DNA of 64,000 nucleotides. Origin: Szabonella sp046295215 (GTDB lineage: Bacteria; Pseudomonadota; Alphaproteobacteria; Rhodobacterales; Rhodobacteraceae). The position numbers and the translations under genes were made by a program. Positions 37,430 through 45,747 of this stretch are shown one piece after another. The DNA lies in NCBI GenBank assembly GCA_046295215.1, contig JBKBNP010000004.1, positions 43,199 to 107,198 on the forward strand. Direction: 5' to 3'. The notes beneath the pieces were generated by a model, which was not told where the DNA came from, made no database searches, and saw nothing but the letters and a program-made list of their open reading frames with translations. Within the stretch, counting starts at the first letter, position 1. Each line of letters opens with the position of its first letter.

Positions 37430-38506
37430 TCAAAGTCGGTTTCCGGAAGCGGCATCGAACAGATGCACGCGGTCAGGGGAGATGCTGGCCGCAACCGTGT
37501 CCCCCGGAACGGCGGAGACGCGGGCGGTGGACACAAGGCGCACGGTCTGGCCGCCAAGGCTTGCATGGACATGGGTTTCCCAGCCTGCGGGTTCGACAAG
37601 CGAGAGGGTCAGCGCGAGATCCCCGCCCGGGTCGATGGCCAGATGTTCGGGGCGCACGCCATAGACGACCTTCTGCCCGATCTCGCCCGGACAGTCGGGC
37701 TCCACCGGCAAAAGCGGGCCGTCCCCCTCCATCTGGAACTGCCGGCGTCCGCCCTGCATGACCAGTGTGCCGGGCAGCAGGTTCATCGCGGGGGAGCCGA
37801 GGAATTCGGCCACGAACAGGTTTGCAGGACGGTCATAGATGGCCAGTGGCTCGCCCACCTGCTCGATCCGGCCATCATGCATGACAACCACGATATCGGC
37901 CATGGTCATCGCCTCGATCTGGTCATGGGTCACATAGATCGTCGTGGTTTTCAGGCGCTGGTGCAGGGCCTTGATCTCGGCCCGCATTTCCACCCGCAGC
38001 TTGGCGTCGAGGTTGGAAAGCGGTTCGTCGAACAGAAACACCTGTGGCTCGCGCGTCAGCGCCCGGCCCATGGCAACGCGCTGGCGCTGGCCGCCCGAAA
38101 GCTGTGCGGGCAGCCGGTCCAGCAACGGCCCCAGTTTCAGGATCCCCGCCGCGATCTTGATCCGCTCGGCCATGATCTGAAGCGGCGTCTTGCGCATCTT
38201 CAGCCCGAAGGCGAGGTTCTTTTCAACATCCATATGCGGGTAAAGCGCGTAGGACTGGAACACCATGGCGATGCCGCGATCCTTGGCATGCACATCATTG
38301 ACCCGTCGCCCGGCAATGTTGATGTCGCCGCTGGAGATCGCCTCCAGCCCTGCCGTCATGCGCAGCAGGGTGGATTTGCCGCAACCCGAAGGCCCGACCA
38401 GCACCGCGAATGCCCCCTCGGGGATGTCCAGATCGACCCCGTGCAGGATGTCCACCGCCCCGAACGATTTCCGCAGGTTGCGAAACTCCACATATGCTTC
38501 AGCCAT
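37430..38506 (-). CDS. Sugar ABC transporter ATP-binding protein (UgpC/MalK type)
   Basis: 358 residues from ATG 38506, chosen for a GGAGGA site; an in-frame ATG at 38551 overlaps the permease stop and is an alternative. Walker A GPSGCGKST, Q-loop VFQSYALYPHM, signature LSGGQRQR, Walker B VFLFDEPLSNLD and switch THDQ are all present. The C-terminal OB/TOBE regulatory domain (VVYGVRPEHLAI) gives the typical MalK length. It powers the permease pair encoded just upstream in the operon. Confidence 0.94.
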   Translation of the reverse strand: MAEAYVEFRNLRKSFGAVDILHGVDLDIPEGAFAVLVGPSGCGKSTLLRMTAGLEAISSGDINIAGRRVNDVHAKDRGIAMVFQSYALYPHMDVEKNLAFGLKMRKTPLQIMAERIKIAAGILKLGPLLDRLPAQLSGGQRQRVAMGRALTREPQVFLFDEPLSNLDAKLRVEMRAEIKALHQRLKTTTIYVTHDQIEAMTMADIVVVMHDGRIEQVGEPLAIYDRPANLFVAEFLGSPAMNLLPGTLVMQGGRRQFQMEGDGPLLPVEPDCPGEIGQKVVYGVRPEHLAIDPGGDLALTLSLVEPAGWETHVHASLGGQTVRLVSTARVSAVPGDTVAASISPDRVHLFDAASGNRL

Positions 38507-38547
38507 CGGATTGTCCTCCGTTTCCTGCCCAACCTTCGCCTGCGCCG

Positions 38548-39411
38548 TCATGATTTCACCGCCCCTGACACAATGCTGTCGACCACCTTTCGTTCGAGCA
38601 GCAGGTAGACCGCCAGCAGCGGCAGAACGGTCAGGATGGTGAAGGCGTTGTAGACCGCGTAATCCTGTATCCCCATCGTGTCCTTGAGCATGTAGAGCTG
38701 ATAGGGCAGCGTTCGCATGTCGGTCTGGTTGACCAGCGCAAGGACAAAGGAAAACTCGTTCCACGCCTCGCGCACGCACAGCACCGCCGCCGTCACCACG
38801 CCGGGCCAGGCCATCGGCAGCATCACATGGCGCAGACGGTTCCACATGTTCGCCCCGTCCAGCGTGGCGCTTTCCTCGATCTCCTTCGGGATCGACCCGA
38901 AAAAGCCGACAAGGATCCAGGTCGCGAGCGGAACGGCACTGGCGATATAGGTGATGAACAGCACCGTGTAGGTGTTGATGAGGCCCAGATCGCTCATCAG
39001 ATCGTTCAGAGGCACGATCAGGCTGACGCGCGGAATGATGCGCGGGATCAGATAGGCCAGAAGCAGCAGATGCCGGAAGCGGAAGGCATAGCGGGCAAAG
39101 CCGTAGGCCGCGAGGATCGCGAGGATCAGCGGCACGACGGTCGCCACCACCGTCACGATGATCGAGTTCATCAGCCAGGTGCTGAACCCCGGCATCCCCA
39201 GCACGGTCCTGTAGGCATCCAGGCGCCAGCGTTCGGGCAACAGGTTCTTGCTCTCATAGATCTCCAGCGGGCCCTTGAACGAGGACAGGATCGCCCAGAG
39301 GATCGGCGTCGCCGTCCAGATCACCAGAAAGGTGAGCGGGATCCAGATCATCAGCTTGGGGCCAAGCCGGTTCATCAGCAGGGTGAAGGGGTTGGGTTGA
39401 CTTTGGGACAT
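38548..39411 (-). CDS. Sugar ABC transporter permease (MalG/UgpE type)
   Basis: 287 residues from ATG 39411, which has GGAGG upstream; a TTG at 39417 is less likely. About six membrane helices. The conserved EAA loop reads EIEESATLDGANMWNRLRHVMLPMAWPG, split here only by reading, which docks the ATPase. The stop of the partner permease lies 2 bases before its start. Confidence 0.93.
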   Translation of the reverse strand: MSQSQPNPFTLLMNRLGPKLMIWIPLTFLVIWTATPILWAILSSFKGPLEIYESKNLLPERWRLDAYRTVLGMPGFSTWLMNSIIVTVVATVVPLILAILAAYGFARYAFRFRHLLLLAYLIPRIIPRVSLIVPLNDLMSDLGLINTYTVLFITYIASAVPLATWILVGFFGSIPKEIEESATLDGANMWNRLRHVMLPMAWPGVVTAAVLCVREAWNEFSFVLALVNQTDMRTLPYQLYMLKDTMGIQDYAVYNAFTILTVLPLLAVYLLLERKVVDSIVSGAVKS

Positions 39412-39413
39412 GG

Positions 39414-40337
39414 TCAATGGCCTCCTGAACGGCGCTTGTCGCCCATGACGAAAATCTTGATGTAGACAAGGCTGAGAACCGTGTTGAACGTCAGCAGCAC
39501 CACCATCAGCACCGCGCCCTGTCCGAAGTTGAGCTGCTGGAACGCCAGTTCATACATGTAGATCGACACAAGCTCGGTCGCCTTCAGCGGGCCGCCCGCC
39601 GTCAGCGCCAGCACGATGTCGAAAGTGGAAAAGCTGATATAGGACACCCAGATCAGGCTGACGCCCAGCATCGGCTTGATGAGCGGAATGGTGATAAGAA
39701 AGAAGGTCTGGTAGGGGCGCGCGCCGTCGATCGCTGCCGCGTCATAGAGATCCTTGTCGATGGTCTGCAAACCGCCCAGCAGGATCAGCGTGGCAAAGGG
39801 CACCATGAACCAGCAATTCGCAAGGATCGCGACCACGAAGGCGAGCGTCGGGTCGCCCAGCCAGGATTGCGCGGGCAGGCCAAGCTGTGTCAGCACCGTG
39901 TTCACGAAGCCGCCGCTGGTGGTGAAGATGAAGCGGAACATGACAGCGGTGGCGATGCCCGAGACGAAATAGGGCACGAGGCTCAACCCCCGGAAGAACC
40001 GCCGCCCCCGGACCACCTTGTAAAGCACCAGCGCGAACATCATCGACATTGCGATCCCCAGCGCGATGCTGGCGACAACGAACAGCAATGTGCGCCACAT
40101 CGAGGCCTGGAACCGTGGGTCGGCGAACACGTCGATGTAGTTCTTCATGCCCACATAGGTCTTGTTCATGAAGAGGTCGGTTTCGTTCAGCGACAGGACG
40201 ACCCCGCCACCGACGGCATAGCCCAGAACGCCGATGACAAAGATCAGGCCGGGCAGGACCAGCAGGTAAGGTGTCGCCCGCTGCGTGAACTGGCTGAAAC
40301 GGAGCCGGGGATCGGCCGTGTTGGGGGGGCTGGGCAT
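39414..40337 (-). CDS. Sugar ABC transporter permease (MalF/UgpA type)
   Basis: 307 residues with six membrane helices. The N-terminal helix reads YLLVLPGLIFVIGVLGYAV; the EAA motif is KDLYDAAAIDGARPYQTFFLITIPL, with the invariant Ala-x-x-Asp-Gly-Ala core. It follows the binding-protein gene after a strong intercistronic hairpin and precedes the second permease with near-overlap. Confidence 0.93.
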   Translation of the reverse strand: MPSPPNTADPRLRFSQFTQRATPYLLVLPGLIFVIGVLGYAVGGGVVLSLNETDLFMNKTYVGMKNYIDVFADPRFQASMWRTLLFVVASIALGIAMSMMFALVLYKVVRGRRFFRGLSLVPYFVSGIATAVMFRFIFTTSGGFVNTVLTQLGLPAQSWLGDPTLAFVVAILANCWFMVPFATLILLGGLQTIDKDLYDAAAIDGARPYQTFFLITIPLIKPMLGVSLIWVSYISFSTFDIVLALTAGGPLKATELVSIYMYELAFQQLNFGQGAVLMVVLLTFNTVLSLVYIKIFVMGDKRRSGGH

Positions 40338-40369
40338 TGCGGCCTCATCTGCGATGGATGTGCGGGAAT

Positions 40370-40401
40370 TTGCGGCACGGGCAGGAGGGCCCGTGCCGCA
40401 A
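40370..40401 (-). terminator. Intercistronic hairpin between binding protein and permease genes
   Basis: TTGCGGCACGGGC (40370-40382) pairs perfectly over 13 bases with GCCCGTGCCGCAA (40389-40401), loop 6 bases. There is no poly-U tract on the minus strand, so it more likely acts as a partial attenuator or 3' stabiliser that raises binding-protein mRNA over the permeases. Confidence 0.65.
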
Positions 40402-40431
40402 GCTGTGATCGGGCGTCGGGGTGTCGCGCGC

Positions 40432-41712
40432 CTAGAGACCCGCAGCCCGGTTGATCAGCGCCTGATATTCCTTTGCGAGATCCGCCGCCGACGTGGTCGT
40501 GTCGGCCACCGAACGGTCGCGAAGCTGTTGCAGGACGTCATAGATCTGGATCACCCGCGTCGGATGCGTCGGCAAGGAGATCAGCGAGGCCGACAGCCCC
40601 GAAATGTCCTGCGCCCACGGTTTGGCCGCCAGATATTCCGGATCGTTGGACACCGCGCCGTTCGTGGTCGGCTGATAGCGGATCGCCACCTGTTTCGCGA
40701 TGGCCGGACGGGCCAGATATTCCAGCGCCCGGATCGTGGCATCGTCATCGCTGGCCGAAGATGTCACGACAAAGGGAAAGGCAAAGCCGGACTGCACATG
40801 CGGTTCGGTCTGGCCCGGACGGGTCGGCAGGCGCTCGAAGGTCCATTTGCCGTCCTCATAGGGCATGGTCTTGTGGACCTCGACATAGATATGTTCGCCC
40901 TCATGCATGATTCCGGCCCGGCCGCCGACAAAGGCCGCCCGCATCTGGCCCGAATCCCAACTGGGCGAGTCCGGGCTGGCCGACCTGTCGCGCATCAGGG
41001 TCTGGTAGAAATCGATCCAGGCAATCCCGGCCTCGCTGTCGATCTGAGGCACACCATCGACGATCTGGCCCCCCATCGACAGGAACAGCGGCAATTCCCA
41101 GGTCGGGGCAACGCAGCAGCCGATCAGGCTGAACCCCAGCGTATCGCCGCCCATGGCACCCACGGCCCGCGCCGCCTCGATCACCCGGTCGGTGGTTTCC
41201 AGCGGCATGGCGATGCCTGCCGCTTCCAGCAGATCCTTGCGATAGGTCAGATAGATCGATTGCGCAAAAAGCGCGACGCCGTGAATGCGGCCATCGGAGC
41301 CGGAAGCCCCCTCCCAGGCCAGAGGGGACAACTGGCCGTAGGTTTCAGGGAACTCGGCCTTGAACGTTTCGATCTGCGAGGTGAAATCCTTGACCATGCC
41401 GCCGAGCGCAAGCTGCCCCACGTCGCGGGCCTGGATCTGCACGATGTCGGGGGCATTGCCGGCACGGGTCGCCAGCACGAGTTGCGCGTTCACATCCTCG
41501 AGCCGGATCACCTCGTATTCGACGGCGATGTCGGGGTTTTCGGTCTTGAACTGGGCAAACTGGTCTTCGGGAATGAACTGATCCCGTCCAAACCAGACCT
41601 TGAGCTTGCGCTCTTGTGCGGCCAGTTCGCTGTTCAATCCTGTCAGCGCCGTCGTGCCGAGGGCAAGAGCGGCGGTCAGCAGCAAAGTCGTCGTTCGACG
41701 TCCGATATTCAT
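40432..41712 (-). CDS. Extracellular sugar-binding protein 1 (SBP_bac_1 family)
   Basis: 426 residues. A signal peptide (MNIGRRTTTLLLTAALALGTTAL) precedes the mature domain LKVWFGRDQFIPEDQFAQFK. Family features include DIVQIQARDVGQLA, YLTYRKDLLEAAGI, ISFSTF-like partner genes downstream, and WDSGQMRAAFVGGRAGIMHEGEHIY. It is first in the operon with MalF/MalG/MalK-type genes, so it is the primary receptor. A near-identical domain layout and many identical blocks are shared with the protein at 42378, which is transcribed divergently. Confidence 0.93.
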   Translation of the reverse strand: MNIGRRTTTLLLTAALALGTTALTGLNSELAAQERKLKVWFGRDQFIPEDQFAQFKTENPDIAVEYEVIRLEDVNAQLVLATRAGNAPDIVQIQARDVGQLALGGMVKDFTSQIETFKAEFPETYGQLSPLAWEGASGSDGRIHGVALFAQSIYLTYRKDLLEAAGIAMPLETTDRVIEAARAVGAMGGDTLGFSLIGCCVAPTWELPLFLSMGGQIVDGVPQIDSEAGIAWIDFYQTLMRDRSASPDSPSWDSGQMRAAFVGGRAGIMHEGEHIYVEVHKTMPYEDGKWTFERLPTRPGQTEPHVQSGFAFPFVVTSSASDDDATIRALEYLARPAIAKQVAIRYQPTTNGAVSNDPEYLAAKPWAQDISGLSASLISLPTHPTRVIQIYDVLQQLRDRSVADTTTSAADLAKEYQALINRAAGL

Positions 41713-42377
41713 GTCAATCCTCCCAGATTGTGTTGGTCTTGTGCTGTTCCTGCGATCAGACCAGCGCCGCAGGAGCCATTTCGTCCGAACCTTTCAATTT
41801 GATGTTTCGATCTCCTCCGCCATAGATTAGTCTGCAAATTCGCAAACCTGTCAATGAAGGAATTTTCCAGCCAGATCAGAATCTAGAATTTTCGATCAAA
41901 ACACGAGGAGCCGCGACAGTGCCCGGGCAAGAGTTACACTGGATTTTCAAGGGCCTTGCTTGCCTTGGCGAAGGTTTCTCCAAGCGTTTTCAAAATCTTC
42001 GCCAGACAGGTCACAAGATGGCGGCACTCTTCATGGCACATTGGGTCGCGGTGGGGCTTGCGGCAGCCTCGCTGCTCGTCAGGCGATTCGCAGAGCCCGA
42101 TTCTGGTATGGTAGATGGCATGCGGGTTCATGGCTACACTGTCGTCACCCGCGATTTCCGGGGACGCACCGGGCGACCCTTGCCACAGGAGTTGCCAGAC
42201 GTGGGCCCGCAACGGCCCACAGAGCGACGTTTCAATCCGGGGCAGGGGAGGCCCCGTCACACCATTGAAAGGAGGTCCGCTGCCTGATCGCCCGCCACCG
42301 GCCGGCACCCAGTTTCGAAAGCCCCGCGGCAGGGCAGATCGATACCGCCGATATTTTCACCCAGGGAGGAACCACCC
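41713..42377. other. Divergent intergenic region between the two binding-protein genes
   Basis: 665 bases. Two GAATTTTC boxes (41860-41867 and 41886-41893, 26 bases apart) and a GCAAATTCGC near-palindrome (41834-41843) lie 120-180 bases before the minus-strand gene; they are candidate regulator sites. A GTG-started frame 41919-42287 (122 codons) has a GAGGAG site, but its codon use and composition do not look coding and I recognise nothing in it. The unusually long 5' region of the 42378 gene may hold another regulatory RNA. Confidence 0.4.
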
Positions 42378-43664
42378 ATGTCACTCACTTCAAGAACGCG
42401 GCGGGCATTCGTTGCCGGTGCCGTCGTCGTCAGTTCGCTCTTCGGCATGTTCGCCGCCAGCGAAGCGGAAGCCAAGGACCGCACGGTCAAGATCTGGTTC
42501 GGGCGCCAGGACTTCATCCCGGACGACCAGTTCAAGCAGTTCGAGGCGGATTATCCCGGCATCAAGATCGAGTTCGAAGTGATCCGGCTTGAGGATGTCA
42601 CGGCGCAACTGGTGCTGGCGATCCGGTCCGGCACCGCACCCGACATCATCCAGATGTATTGGCGCGATGTCAGCCAGCTTGCCTCCGGTGGGGTCATCAA
42701 GAATTTCGCGCATCAGATCGAGGAAATGAAAACCCGTTTCCCGGAAACCCACGCCAATCTTGCCCCGATGACATGGATCGGGGCGTCGGATTCCGACGGC
42801 AATCTCTATGGCCTCAACCTCTATGCCTCGTCGATCTATCTGACCTATCGCAAGGACTGGATGGAGGAGGCGGGAATCGCGCTGCCGCTGGAAACCACGG
42901 ACCGGGTGATCGAGGCCGCGAAGAAGCTGTCGCAGATCGGTGCGGGGGGGGATCGGGCCGGGATCAGCCTCCTGGGATGTTGCTCCAACCCCAACTGGGA
43001 ATTGCCGCTGTTCATGGCCATGGGCGGTGTGATGAAGGAAGGCGTGCCGATGGTGGACAGCGAGGCGGGCATCGCCTGGATCGAGTTCTACCAGACCATG
43101 ATGCGTGACAAGGCCGCCAGCCCCGACACAAGTTCCTGGGATTCCGGCCAGATGCGCGCGGCCTATATCGGCGAGCGTGCCGCGATCATGCACGAGGGCG
43201 AGCATATCTATGTCGAGGTGCAGAAACAGGTGCCCTATGAAAGCGGCAAATGGACCTTCGAACGCCTGCCCACCCGTCCGGGCCAGACCGAACCACATGT
43301 TCAGGCAGGGTTTGCCTTCCCCTATATCGTGACGATCGCCAACAAGGACGAAGAGGCCGCGATGCTGGCGCTGGAATATCTTGCCCGGCCCGAATTCACC
43401 AAACAGGTCTCGATCCGCTATCAGCCCTCGACGAACAACGCGGTTCACAGCGACCCGGAATATATCGCGGCAAAGCCATGGGCCGCCGATATTGCGCCGC
43501 TGTCCAGCACGGTGATCCCGATGCCGCACCATCCTACCCGGTCGATCCAGGTGCATGATGTGGTCAAGCAGTTGCGCGACACGATGATCGCCCAGCCGAA
43601 CGCCGATGCGCGCGCCCTTGCGGCCGAGTATCAGCAAAAGCTGAATGACGCGGCCGGGTTCTGA
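42378..43664 (+). CDS. Extracellular sugar-binding protein 2 (orphan paralogue)
   Basis: 428 residues. It has a signal peptide (ARRAF-type basic start, cleavage near ASEAEAK) and the mature start VKIWFGRQDFIPDDQF. Large blocks match protein 1: EVIRLEDV.AQLVLA, LPLETTDRVIEAA, WDSGQMRAA, MHEGEHIYVEV, WTFERLPTRPGQTEPHVQ and IRYQPST/TTN. No permease or ATPase follows it; a terminator does. It probably shares the transporter at 37430-40337 and extends its ligand range or is used under other conditions. A GGGAGGA site precedes the ATG. Confidence 0.93.
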   Translation: MSLTSRTRRAFVAGAVVVSSLFGMFAASEAEAKDRTVKIWFGRQDFIPDDQFKQFEADYPGIKIEFEVIRLEDVTAQLVLAIRSGTAPDIIQMYWRDVSQLASGGVIKNFAHQIEEMKTRFPETHANLAPMTWIGASDSDGNLYGLNLYASSIYLTYRKDWMEEAGIALPLETTDRVIEAAKKLSQIGAGGDRAGISLLGCCSNPNWELPLFMAMGGVMKEGVPMVDSEAGIAWIEFYQTMMRDKAASPDTSSWDSGQMRAAYIGERAAIMHEGEHIYVEVQKQVPYESGKWTFERLPTRPGQTEPHVQAGFAFPYIVTIANKDEEAAMLALEYLARPEFTKQVSIRYQPSTNNAVHSDPEYIAAKPWAADIAPLSSTVIPMPHHPTRSIQVHDVVKQLRDTMIAQPNADARALAAEYQQKLNDAAGF

Positions 43665-43676
43665 CCCCGACCTGCT

Positions 43677-43708
43677 GTCAGAGGGGCCTTGGCCCCTCTG
43701 ACCCTTTT
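43677..43708 (+). terminator. Intrinsic terminator after binding protein 2
   Basis: Perfect 12-base stem GTCAGAGGGGCC / GGCCCCTCTGAC with a 2-base loop, followed by CCTTTTC. It isolates the orphan binding-protein gene from the regulator gene. Confidence 0.88.
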
Positions 43709-43853
43709 CGGATCGGTCAGCACATGCAGGCGGGGCCTGCGCGCGGTCGCACATTCCGCAGCGTCATTTCGCGCCCCCTCCGCCAGTCGATGATGGATTA
43801 AACGCATCGACTTCGCTATTCCGCCTTGATTTCCATGATCGGAGGCTCGGGTT

Positions 43854-44705
43854 TTGGATCAGTTTGAAATGTCCGGTGGCGATGAAGCATTCGGCGCGCT
43901 CCGCGAGAAAATCGCCTCATCCTATCCGACGCTGAGTCCCCAGTTGCGGCTGATCGCGCAGTATTCGATGACCAATCCGGATCAGATCGCGGTGGAAACC
44001 GCGCAGCAACTGGCCAAGCGGATCGGCGTGCCGCCCTCCAGCATGGTGCGTTTCGCGCAGATGATCGGCTACAAGGGGTTCAATGAACTCAAGCGCGATT
44101 TCCGGGAACATCTCGTCTTTCGGCTTGGCGAGATAACCGAGCGCGAGGCCCTGATCTCACATCCCTCCAGCGGTGCCGTCGCAGCCGTCGACGCCTTGAT
44201 GAGCGAGTCGCGGCGTGATCTTGACAAGATGTTCAAGGAACTGGACCGCAAGCAATTCGACCGCGCCGTGATCGAACTGGTGCGCGCGGACCGCATCCAT
44301 GTCCTGGCCCAGCATGCCTCCTTCGGGCTTGGGTGCATCTTCCACTGGACGGCGCTCAGCCTCGGCACGCCCTGCAACCTGCTGAACGGCACCGGCGGGT
44401 TCACCGCCAAGCAGGCTGAATTTCTGGGTCTGGAGGATGCCATGCTGGCGATCAGCTTTTCCCCCTATCAGCCGCTTGTCGTTCAGGCCGCCAAGGCGCA
44501 TGCGGGACGGGGGGGGACGGTGATTGCGGTCACCGACACGCTGCTGAGCCCTCTTGCGGCCATCGCGCGCGTGACGGTCGAGACCCTCCAGCGTCTGCCC
44601 GTCATCACCCATCCGCAGGTGGCGTCGGTCTGCATGTTGCAGGCTCTTGCGATTGCGGTCAGCGAAACCCGCCCGAAGGACGACCAACAGCCCGGCATGG
44701 CATAG
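43854..44705 (+). CDS. RpiR/MurR-family transcriptional regulator 1
   Basis: 283 residues from a TTG start, supported by GGAGG eight bases upstream; the first ATG is at 43869. The N-terminal helix-turn-helix reads TAQQLAKRIGVPPSSMVRFAQMIGYKGFNELKRDF. The C-terminal SIS domain (about 130-270: RIHVLAQHASFGLGCIF, AMLAISFSPYQPLVVQAA, GGTVIAVTD) binds sugar phosphates or related effectors. Position beside the sugar importer, kinase and aldolase-like genes makes it the likely regulator of that set. Confidence 0.9.
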   Translation: MDQFEMSGGDEAFGALREKIASSYPTLSPQLRLIAQYSMTNPDQIAVETAQQLAKRIGVPPSSMVRFAQMIGYKGFNELKRDFREHLVFRLGEITEREALISHPSSGAVAAVDALMSESRRDLDKMFKELDRKQFDRAVIELVRADRIHVLAQHASFGLGCIFHWTALSLGTPCNLLNGTGGFTAKQAEFLGLEDAMLAISFSPYQPLVVQAAKAHAGRGGTVIAVTDTLLSPLAAIARVTVETLQRLPVITHPQVASVCMLQALAIAVSETRPKDDQQPGMA

Positions 44706-44739
44706 GGTTCCGAACCCCGTCCGCCTGTCGCGCGTCAGA

Positions 44740-45678
44740 TCAGTCGTAGCGGATGCGCGGATCGAGGATGGCGTAGAGCAGATCGGTCAGCAGATTCACG
44801 AGGATGATCATGCCCGCCGTCAGCAAGAGGATCCCCTGGATCATCGGATAGTCGCGGCGCATCACGGAATCCACGACCAGCCGCCCGATGCCGGGCAGGT
44901 TGAACACCACCTCGACCACCGCCGACCCTGCCGCCAGCGACCCGATGGCAAGGCCGACAACCGTGACGATCGGGTTGAGTGCATTGCCGAAGGCATGTTT
45001 GCCCAGCACGACCGGCGTGCGCAGCCCCTTGGCGCGGGCGGTCTGGACATAGTCCTGCCGCATCACCTCCAGCATGCTCGACCGCGTCATCCGTGCGATC
45101 AGCGCCGCCTGTGAATAGCCCAGCGTGATCGCGGGCAACAGCAGGCTGCGGAAACCGGTCCACATGTTCGTGCCGTCATAGCCCTGTGCGGGCAGCAGCC
45201 CCAGTGTGACCGCAAACAGCAGCACCAGCAGCATGCCGAGCCAGAAGTTCGGCATCGACACACCGATGAACACGAACACCGTGCTGAACCGGTCCACCAG
45301 CCCGTTCGGCCGCAGCGCCGACAGAAGGCCCACGGGAATGCCCACCAGCAGCGCGATGATGAGCGAATAGAAGGCCAGCCACAGCGTCACCGGCAGCGCA
45401 TCCAGAAACCCGGTCAGAACCGGGCGGTTCTGGTGGAAGGAAATGCCCAGATTGCCCCGCAGCACCTCGCTGATCCAGAAGCCGAAGCGGGTCATGATGC
45501 CCTGATCCAGCCCCAGCCTTTCGCGCACCCGCTCGATCTCCTCGACCGGGGCATCGGCGGAAACGTAGAACATCGCCGGATCGCCCGGTGAAAGCTGGAC
45601 CAGAAAGAAGGTGATGATGCCGACCAGAAGGATGATCGGGATCGTTCCCAGAAGGCGGCGCAGGATGAAGGCGGTCAT
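44740..45678 (-). CDS. Dipeptide/oligopeptide-type ABC transporter permease (DppB-like)
   Basis: 312 residues from ATG 45678. Family marks: FILRRLLGTIPIILLVGIITF at the N-terminus, LSPGDPA, RERLGLDQ, GVSMPNFWLGMLLVLLF, the EAA-like YVQTARAKGL, and NLPGIGRLVVDSVMRRDYPMIQG. It is the last gene of the minus-strand operon, separated from its binding protein by a hairpin. The DppC partner (48420-49283) lies upstream, before the binding protein, an unusual split order. Confidence 0.93.
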   Translation of the reverse strand: MTAFILRRLLGTIPIILLVGIITFFLVQLSPGDPAMFYVSADAPVEEIERVRERLGLDQGIMTRFGFWISEVLRGNLGISFHQNRPVLTGFLDALPVTLWLAFYSLIIALLVGIPVGLLSALRPNGLVDRFSTVFVFIGVSMPNFWLGMLLVLLFAVTLGLLPAQGYDGTNMWTGFRSLLLPAITLGYSQAALIARMTRSSMLEVMRQDYVQTARAKGLRTPVVLGKHAFGNALNPIVTVVGLAIGSLAAGSAVVEVVFNLPGIGRLVVDSVMRRDYPMIQGILLLTAGMIILVNLLTDLLYAILDPRIRYD

Positions 45679-45702
45679 GGGCAGGTTCCTGTCGGGCAGA
45701 TC

Positions 45703-45730
45703 CACCCGCCGGAAACGGTTCCGGCGGGTG
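45703..45730 (-). terminator. Intercistronic hairpin between binding protein and DppB-like permease
   Basis: CACCCGCCGGAA (45703-45714) pairs with TTCCGGCGGGTG (45719-45730), loop 4 bases, with no U-tract. Like the hairpin at 40370, it follows a binding-protein gene and precedes a permease. Confidence 0.65.
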
Positions 45731-45747
45731 TGGTTTGCGGGCGGCGC

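Noticed and set aside
41919..42308. Overlapping ~122-codon frames on both strands between the two binding-protein genes
   Set aside because: No recognisable fold and composition unlike the neighbours; the plus-strand frame has a fair ribosome site but nothing else supports it.
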